This document shows positions 7,738-11,658 of a stretch of DNA of 11,658 nt, piece after piece. Each line of letters starts with the position of its first letter. Position 1 is the first letter of the stretch. This DNA comes from Chrysochromulina tobinii (taxonomy: Eukaryota; Haptophyta; Prymnesiales; Chrysochromulinaceae). Made by a program: the position numbers and the translations under genes. Below the pieces are notes generated by a model. It was given only the letters and a program-made list of their open reading frames with translations, made no database searches and was not told the origin of the DNA. The stretch spans positions 1 through 11,658 of the forward strand of contig JWZX01002537.1 in the NCBI GenBank assembly GCA_001275005.1, given 5' to 3'.

Positions 7738-8164
7738 GTTTATTGACCTGCGCGCTCGTGCTGGCAAACCTGCCATTTGCGTCTCACGCTCGTCATCGTC
7801 TGTAGGCCGTCGCTGACCTCCAGGCCGTGCCTTCCAGCGTCGGATGTTTCGCTTGCTGACGCCGCTTTCGCTCCCCTGCAGACCCTGGACCATCAACTTC
7901 GCCTCCTGCCACAAACGGTCGAGTTGCCGAACCTCCTACGCGCCACAAACGTGCACCTCAGGCCAGATGCAGGCCAGTTGCTTCAGAGGCATGAGGGCTC
8001 GGTCCTTTGGACTCGGTCGTTGATTGCTCGGTCTCGTGTTCCGAAGATGTTTCGAAGCATGCGTGAGAGAAAAAATGAGAGTCCTGTATTGCTTTCACGG
8101 TGGTTTACGTGTTGTGTGAAGACACAGCCTGTGTGTTCATAGATGTGTATCGACCGTGATAAAA
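7738..8164. promoter_or_regulatory. Divergent intergenic/promoter region between membrane-protein and CRIPT genes
   Basis: These 427 nt separate the two predicted start codons, which point away from each other. The minus frame remains open to a TAG near 7937, so part of this (7738-7936) could be N-terminal coding sequence or 5' UTR of the membrane protein; CGCGTAG just before that frame resembles an acceptor. On the CRIPT side the last 100 nt are T- and A-richer, with a short inverted repeat TGTGT-gaag-ACACA near 8113-8126. No TATA box is obvious. Confidence 0.45.
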
Positions 8165-9109
8165 ATGGTCTGCGAGGACTGCTCCAAGTCCACCACGGGC
8201 CTCGCCGCGCCCGACGCGTGGAGGGCCGGTGGGCGCGACCTCACCAAGGCGGGCGAGAACAAGCTGCTCAAAAAGGGCGTTCGCAGCAACCCGTACGGCA
8301 ACTGCTGCACGATCTGCAAGATGAAGGTGCAGATCAGCAACGCCTCATACTGCACCCCTTGCGCGTACGGCCGTGGTATCTGCGCGGTCTGTGGCAAGCA
8401 GGTGCTGGATACAACCATGTACAAGATGTCCGAGGGCGGCGTAGGGCTACACAAAACCGGAAGCAAGGACGAGGCCAAGTTCAAGTCGCCCGAGCAGATC
8501 GCGCGTGAGAAGGCGCAGGCGGATCTGTACGCGTACTTGCAGCAGACGGGCCAGGACGGGAAGATGCCGACCAAGGCGGCGCTCGAGGCGGCCGGGCATC
8601 GAGACCTTGCCGCGGCGCTCATCGCATCCTTTGGCGGCCTGCATGCCGCGGCCAACTCGATGGGTCTCTCGACGCGTCTGTTGAGTGAGGAGGCGGAGGC
8701 GCGCGCGCAGGCGAAGCGCGAGGCGGCGGTGCGGGCGGCCGAAGTGGACGCGGAGCGGCGTGCCGCCACCGAGACGGCGGCCGCCGAAGCTGCCCTCGCC
8801 GGCTCTGCCCCTGTTGCCGACGGAGGGGCCGCCGCAGACGACGACGACGACGACGACGGCGGCGACGCACCGCCGCCGGGCATTGCACTCCCGACGTCAG
8901 AGGCGGCCGCGCCGCAGCACATGCCCGCCGCGCCGCCGAGCAAGCTCGTGCCGCCGCCGCCGCCCGCGAGTACTGACCCTCGATGGCTGTATGACCCAAA
9001 CGTGGGCCTCTATTTCCAGCTCTCGACGCAGACGTATTACGACCACGGGAAGCGCAAGTACTTCCAAGCGGGGCAGTGGATGGACAGGCCGCCCGCGAGG
9101 GGCTGGTAG
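8165..9109 (+). CDS. CRIPT: CRIPT-family zinc protein fused to an OCRE-like C-terminal domain
   Basis: Single exon, 314 residues. The start is the ATG at 8165 (AAAAATGG context), because CRIPT proteins begin MVC. Residues 1-88 match CRIPT along its length: MVCEDC, then DAWRAGGRD, SNPYG, CTIC, YCTPCAYGRGICAVCGKQVLD, with four CxxC pairs (C3/C6, C48/C51, C63/C66, C73/C76) expected to bind zinc. Human CRIPT is about 101 residues and is a component of the minor spliceosome; it also binds PSD-95 PDZ domains through its C-terminus. Here that PDZ ligand is absent and about 225 residues are added. These are a helical segment (117-170, MPTKAALEAAGHRDLAAAL), an Ala/Glu-rich probable coiled coil (172-212), an Asp run and Pro-rich linker, then 271-305 (WLYDPNVGLYF, QTYYDHGKRKYF), which resembles an OCRE aromatic repeat as in RBM5/RBM10. 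It probably acts in splicing. It lies 110 nt upstream of the acyltransferase start. Confidence 0.93.
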   Translation: MVCEDCSKSTTGLAAPDAWRAGGRDLTKAGENKLLKKGVRSNPYGNCCTICKMKVQISNASYCTPCAYGRGICAVCGKQVLDTTMYKMSEGGVGLHKTGSKDEAKFKSPEQIAREKAQADLYAYLQQTGQDGKMPTKAALEAAGHRDLAAALIASFGGLHAAANSMGLSTRLLSEEAEARAQAKREAAVRAAEVDAERRAATETAAAEAALAGSAPVADGGAAADDDDDDDGGDAPPPGIALPTSEAAAPQHMPAAPPSKLVPPPPPASTDPRWLYDPNVGLYFQLSTQTYYDHGKRKYFQAGQWMDRPPARGW

Positions 9110-9129
9110 AAATAGGAGTTCGAGCATTT

Positions 9130-9213
9130 ATGTGTTTCGTCCAAACTCGTGGGCCACAAACTTACGCGTCGAGACGGCGTCATTACGGACTCTTCGTCAA
9201 TTTCGTGCAATGA
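9130..9213 (+). other. Possible upstream ORF ahead of the acyltransferase (27 codons)
   Basis: ATG at 9130 opens 27 codons ending in TGA at 9211-9213. That stop overlaps a second ATG at 9210 (ATGA), which starts a long out-of-frame ORF crossing the acyltransferase start. A 10-nt doublet (CAATGAAGTC then CAATGAAGAA, 9209-9228) creates the two neighbouring ATGs at 9210 and 9220. Whether these matter depends on where transcription begins, which cannot be seen. Confidence 0.25.
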
Positions 9214-9219
9214 AGTCCA

Positions 9220-10415
9220 ATGAAGAACTTGTCCGAATCGGAGGCCCTCATGGCGGCGTCGACCCCAACGTCGCGCGGAGGCATGTGGCTATTGCGTGTG
9301 CTCTGCCGCATTTGGTTCACGCTGGCGTTGCTGATCATCCTGACCGTCTGGCTCGCTGGCGCGTATGCCTCGCGCGCGGCCTACAAGCTCGGGCTGGTTC
9401 GCCTGAAGACGAGCGAGGATTGGAGTATCATCGTCGGCATGTGGAGCGCGCGGCTGCTCTTTGTGCTCTGCCGTCCAATCATCAAGGTCAGACACGTTGC
9501 GACCACAGGTTCGCGGCGCTCGTACTATCCATGGTGCGACGGCGCTACGTGGCGCCTATCGGACAACGAGTTTTCAGCCGCGCCGGTGCAGGCTGACGCA
9601 GAGGCTGCCCAATCGCTCCCGCGTGGGCCGCGGCCGAGCATGATCCTCATCAACCACAGTTCCTTTCTCGACCTGTTCCTCATCTCCTCGCTGCTGACCT
9701 ATAGGATGATCCGCGACACACACGTCCGCTGCGTCGTCGCGGCCAAGCTGACGACCCTGCCGTGCTTCGGCAACGGGCTCGGCGCCTTCTCCGGATCCTT
9801 CCCAGTGTACTTTAAAGCGACTGAGGGTGGCATCAGTGGTGGCGAGAGCACGAGCTTCAGCGTCGATCGCGAGCGCCAGGAGGCGGACAATGCGCGCATG
9901 CGCGAGCATGTGTTGAGTGGCGGTGCTCTCGCAGTCTGCCCTGAAGGCACTGTGAATAGAGCACCGCCGGACCTCCAACCCTTCCGGCATGGCTCCTTCA
10001 AATTGGCGATTGAGTCGGGGATGGCGATCTGGGGCATCGTCTTCATCGGCTGCCACGTGTGCTGGCCAAAGGGCGTCGCTGTGGGCGGCTACCCTTGCGA
10101 GATCCTCGTGAGCGCGCCATGCTGATTGCCTGTGATTGCATGCACCCTTGCGCGCTCGTGAGCGAGCCTGTGCAATCGATGACGCGCCAAAGCCATGCGT
10201 GCTGATTGCCTCTGATTGCATGCTGATGGTCTCCCTCATTGCAGGTGAGCGAGCCCGTGCATTTGATGACTCCCAAGCCCGGCATGAGCGCCGAGATGGT
10301 CGCCGACGAGTGCCGGCAGCAGATGCAGGAGCTCGTGAATCACTTGTCAGCGCTGCAGCCGAGACATCGTAGTCTGGAGCCGGCGTTTGACTCCCACGAA
10401 CATGCACACGACTGA
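9220..10415 (+). CDS. 1-acyl-sn-glycerol-3-phosphate acyltransferase-like protein (PlsC family), two exons
   Basis: Exon 1 is 9220-10107 and exon 2 is 10245-10415, for 352 residues, phase 0. Splicing CTC|GTGAGC to GCAG|GTG avoids a stop nine nucleotides further on (10123-10125) and adds 56 codons ending HEHAHD. A membrane helix lies at about residues 23-48. The PlsC motifs are present in order: NHSSFLD (145-151, the NHx4D catalytic His/Asp pair), KLTTLPCFGNGLG with FPVYFK (176-199), CPEGTVNRAP (240-249, the EGT glycerol-phosphate binding block), and GMAIWGIVF (268-276). The family transfers a fatty acyl chain to lysophosphatidic acid or a related lysolipid, giving phosphatidic acid for membrane and storage lipids, usually in the ER. 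Substrate choice cannot be read from the sequence. The start may instead be the ATG at 9250. The intron is made of repeats of the surrounding exon ends. Confidence 0.92.
10091..10286 (+). repeat. Three tandem copies spanning exon 1 end, intron and exon 2 start of the acyltransferase
   Basis: Copy 1 is 10091-10143, copy 2 is 10144-10223, and copy 3 is partial, about 10233-10286. Copies 1 and 2 share ACCCTTGCG, CTCGTGAGCG, CGCC and a closing 24-nt block (10120-10143 against 10200-10223) with one mismatch. Copy 1 lacks about 30 nt present in copy 2. Those nucleotides match exon 2 instead: GTGAGCGAGCCTGTGCA at 10158-10174 against GTGAGCGAGCCCGTGCA at 10245-10261, followed in both by GATGAC. The block before the acceptor, 10220-10243, is a diverged third version of the TGCTGATTGCCT...ATTGCA segment. 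Confidence 0.88.
10108..10244 (+). other. Intron of the acyltransferase gene (137 nt)
   Basis: Donor CTC|GTGAGC at 10107/10108 and acceptor CATTGCAG|GTGAGC at 10244/10245. The acceptor side therefore regenerates a donor-like GTGAGC, the layout of a recursive splice site. TGCTGAT, a plausible branch sequence, occurs three times (10120, 10200 and 10220). The intron contains a full second copy of its flanking region, described in the repeat entry. Confidence 0.88.
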
Positions 10416-10873
10416 TGACGACTTGACCTAGTCGGCCCTCCGGAGCGCGTGACGAATTACCGATAACCGCGTAATCTGCTATCTCCTAAGTCCTATCTCG
10501 TGAAAATCCAAAATGTACATGGAATTGGAAATGGATCCGCCAAAGTCAGAAATCGGTAACCGGATTACACGGACCTCAGACGGTCGTCCCGGGCGAACGT
10601 ATTAACGTATTTGCTATTTCGTATTACTAATCCGCGATGGGCGCATGGGCGGGATGGGGCCGCTTCGGCGTGGCCAGCGCCACCGCTAGCACGGCAGGTC
10701 CCTAAACCCACTGGGTCAGGGATCAGGGTCACGCGCGTCGGGACCGAGCGCCGTGACGGGCGCGTCTTCCCGGGCGGCGTTAGCGTCTGCCGCCTCAGCC
10801 GCCTCGGCCGCCACCTGAGCCGCCGCCTTTGCCGCACCAGCCGCCACTGTGGGAGCCGACGCCGACGCCACCT
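10416..10873. other. Convergent 3' region between acyltransferase and the last gene
   Basis: The part to about 10640 is AT-richer than its surroundings and has no convincing gene. It has an imperfect inverted repeat (CCGCGTAATC at 10467-10476 with GATTACACGG at 10563-10572) and three CGTATT copies near 10597-10625. From about 10874 down to a TGA at 10718-10716 the minus strand has an open frame encoding an Ala-rich helix-like tail that ends DARDPDP. An acceptor-like CCCGCTTCAG near 10880 could join it to the upstream gene as a last exon. This is tentative. Confidence 0.4.
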
Positions 10874-11658
10874 TCAGCTTCTGAAGCGGGCGGCGCCATC
10901 GAAGGCGAGCGAGCGCGTGGGCGGCGGCGGCGGCGTCGATCGCGTCGTATTGGGCGGCGGCGGCGGCGGCGGCGGCATCAGAGGGCCGTCGCTGTCGTTC
11001 CGAGGGCGCTTGTGCGAGCCGGCGCCGCCGCCGCTCCGCTCATTGCCGCCGCCGTGTTGAGCACTGGATGCGCCGTGTTGAGCGCTCAAGGCGCCGGCGC
11101 CGCCGCCGCTCCGCTCATTGCCGCCGCCGCCGCGATCGTTGCCTCGAGAGCTCAACACGGCGCCTCGAGAGCTCGGCGGGAGCGGAGGCATCGGCGGCGT
11201 CGGCAGACCGTGGGCCTCGAGAAACGGCCTTTTCTCAAGGAAAGGCTCCATGCGCACTGAGCCGCCGTCACCCTTGCTCCCAGACGGCCCGCGCCCTCGG
11301 CCCCACCGGTCGTCCATTCGGGGCTCGTCGCCTCCTCGTGACCCCCCCTCACGCGAGAGTGCTCGGGACGGCGCCTCGTCGCGCGATCGCGGCGGCGCCC
11401 CACAGCCGCCGCGTGCCGCGGGCGACTCGCGGTACTCACCCTCCTCGGGCAGCTCGTCTCTCGACGCATGCAAGGGCCCACCACGGCGCGCGCGAGAGGG
11501 GAGCCCCTCCTCGGGCAGCTCGTCTCTCGACGCATGCAAGGGCCCACCACGGCGCGCGCGAGAGGGGACACCCTCCTCGGGCAGCTCGTCTCTCGACGCA
11601 TGCAAGGGCCCACCACGGCGCGCGCGAGAGGGGACACCCTCCTCGGGCAGCTCGTCTC
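10874..11658 (-). CDS. 3' part of a low-complexity, probably nuclear protein with 22-residue tandem repeats (5' end outside window)
   Basis: The minus frame is open from the window edge (11658) to TGA at 10876-10874, about 260 residues, with the start codon outside. It begins with repeats of a 22-residue unit containing SRDELPEEG and PSRARRGGP, charged and disordered-looking. An Arg/Gly/Asp-rich part follows (SRGGDEPRMDDRWGRGRGP), then MEPFLEKRPFLEAHGLP, a Pro run, Gly/Ser/Arg segments with a duplicated GGGNERSGGGAG, a basic cluster HKRPRND that could be a nuclear signal, and poly-Pro. This composition is typical of RNA-binding or splicing-associated proteins, but no domain is visible and the function is unknown. 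GAGG|GTGAGTACC at 11443-11431 is a very good splice donor at the end of the repeats, so part of the frame may be intronic. A final exon may extend to 10716. Confidence 0.5.
   Translation of the reverse strand, partial: DELPEEGVPSRARRGGPLHASRDELPEEGVPSRARRGGPLHASRDELPEEGLPSRARRGGPLHASRDELPEEGEYRESPAARGGCGAPPRSRDEAPSRALSREGGSRGGDEPRMDDRWGRGRGPSGSKGDGGSVRMEPFLEKRPFLEAHGLPTPPMPPLPPSSRGAVLSSRGNDRGGGGNERSGGGAGALSAQHGASSAQHGGGNERSGGGAGSHKRPRNDSDGPLMPPPPPPPPNTTRSTPPPPPTRSLAFDGAARFRS
11018..11129. repeat. 37-nt direct repeat, 75-nt period
   Basis: Positions 11018-11054 recur identically at 11093-11129. On the minus strand this encodes NERSGGGAG twice, 25 codons apart. The spacer also repeats CGCCGTGTTGAGC-like sequence, encoding SAQHG twice. 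The period is a multiple of three, so frame is kept. Confidence 0.85.
11441..11658. repeat. 66-nt coding minisatellite, 3.3 units, continuing past the window
   Basis: Unit starts (CTCCTCGGGC) are at 11441, 11507, 11573 and 11639, so the period is exactly 66 nt or 22 codons. Units are almost identical: one differs by a short GAGCCC/GACACC change, a Leu/Val swap in the protein. Near-identity points to recent expansion or ongoing homogenisation. The full copy number cannot be known because the array reaches the window end. Confidence 0.95.

Noticed and set aside
7738-7936. N-terminal extension of the membrane protein including an upstream MPLKQLACIWPEVHVCGA peptide
   Set aside because: An in-frame TAG separates it, and the only intron that would bridge it would be 24 nt, too short. 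The extension from 7936 to 7738 remains possible but unsupported.
8137-8943. Long minus-strand open frame (268 codons) opposite CRIPT
   Set aside because: It is the antisense shadow of a clearly real CRIPT frame with high GC3; its composition (Ala/Ser/Arg runs) mirrors the codon bias and shows no domain.
10467-10572. Inverted repeat CCGCGTAATC/GATTACACGG as a mobile-element end
   Set aside because: Arms are only 10 nt with a mismatch, there is no target-site duplication and no transposase, and the enclosed 86 nt have no structure I could recognise.

Overview
The window looks like nuclear DNA of a GC-rich unicellular eukaryotic alga, most likely a haptophyte. The basis is strongly GC-ending codons, Ala/Pro/Gly-rich proteins, short GT-AG introns of about 90-340 nt, closely packed genes on both strands, and families that are purely eukaryotic (BET bromodomain protein, CRIPT, an ER-type acyltransferase). 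No rRNA, tRNA, transposase, CRISPR array or bacterial operon structure is visible. The species call is inference.

Layout: (1) 3-767 (+), the 3' part of a low-complexity, probably regulatory protein whose start lies outside the window. (2) 768-1866, intergenic, with a nested repeat at 805-914. (3) 1867-3015 (-), a two-exon gene for a very compact BET protein with two bromodomains and a NET/ET domain. (4) 3016-3210, a 195-nt divergent promoter with two perfect palindromes. (5) 3211-4992 (+), a coiled-coil protein with Sfi1-like Trp repeats. (6) 4993-5935, intergenic. (7) 5936-7737 (-), a single-pass membrane protein with a Pro-rich stalk and a Cys-rich C-terminal domain of unknown type, split by an intron full of repeats. 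(8) 7738-8164, divergent promoter region. (9) 8165-9109 (+), CRIPT fused to an OCRE-like aromatic domain. (10) 9220-10415 (+), a PlsC-family lysophosphatidate acyltransferase with one intron. (11) 10416-10873, convergent 3' region. (12) 10874-11658 (-), the 3' part of a low-complexity RNA/nuclear-type protein with a 66-nt coding minisatellite, running off the window.

The genes do not form one pathway. They are ordinary housekeeping functions: chromatin reading, centrosome/cytoskeleton (weak), spliceosome, and phospholipid synthesis. The most interesting signals lie in gene structure. The acyltransferase intron contains a degenerate, intron-less copy of the exon1-exon2 junction that surrounds it, and its branch/acceptor region and splice sites belong to the same repeat. 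This looks like an intron created by tandem duplication of coding sequence. The membrane-protein intron also carries extra copies of its own donor region. The CRIPT-OCRE fusion links CRIPT to splicing by domain content alone. All splice sites are predicted from the sequence, without transcript evidence.
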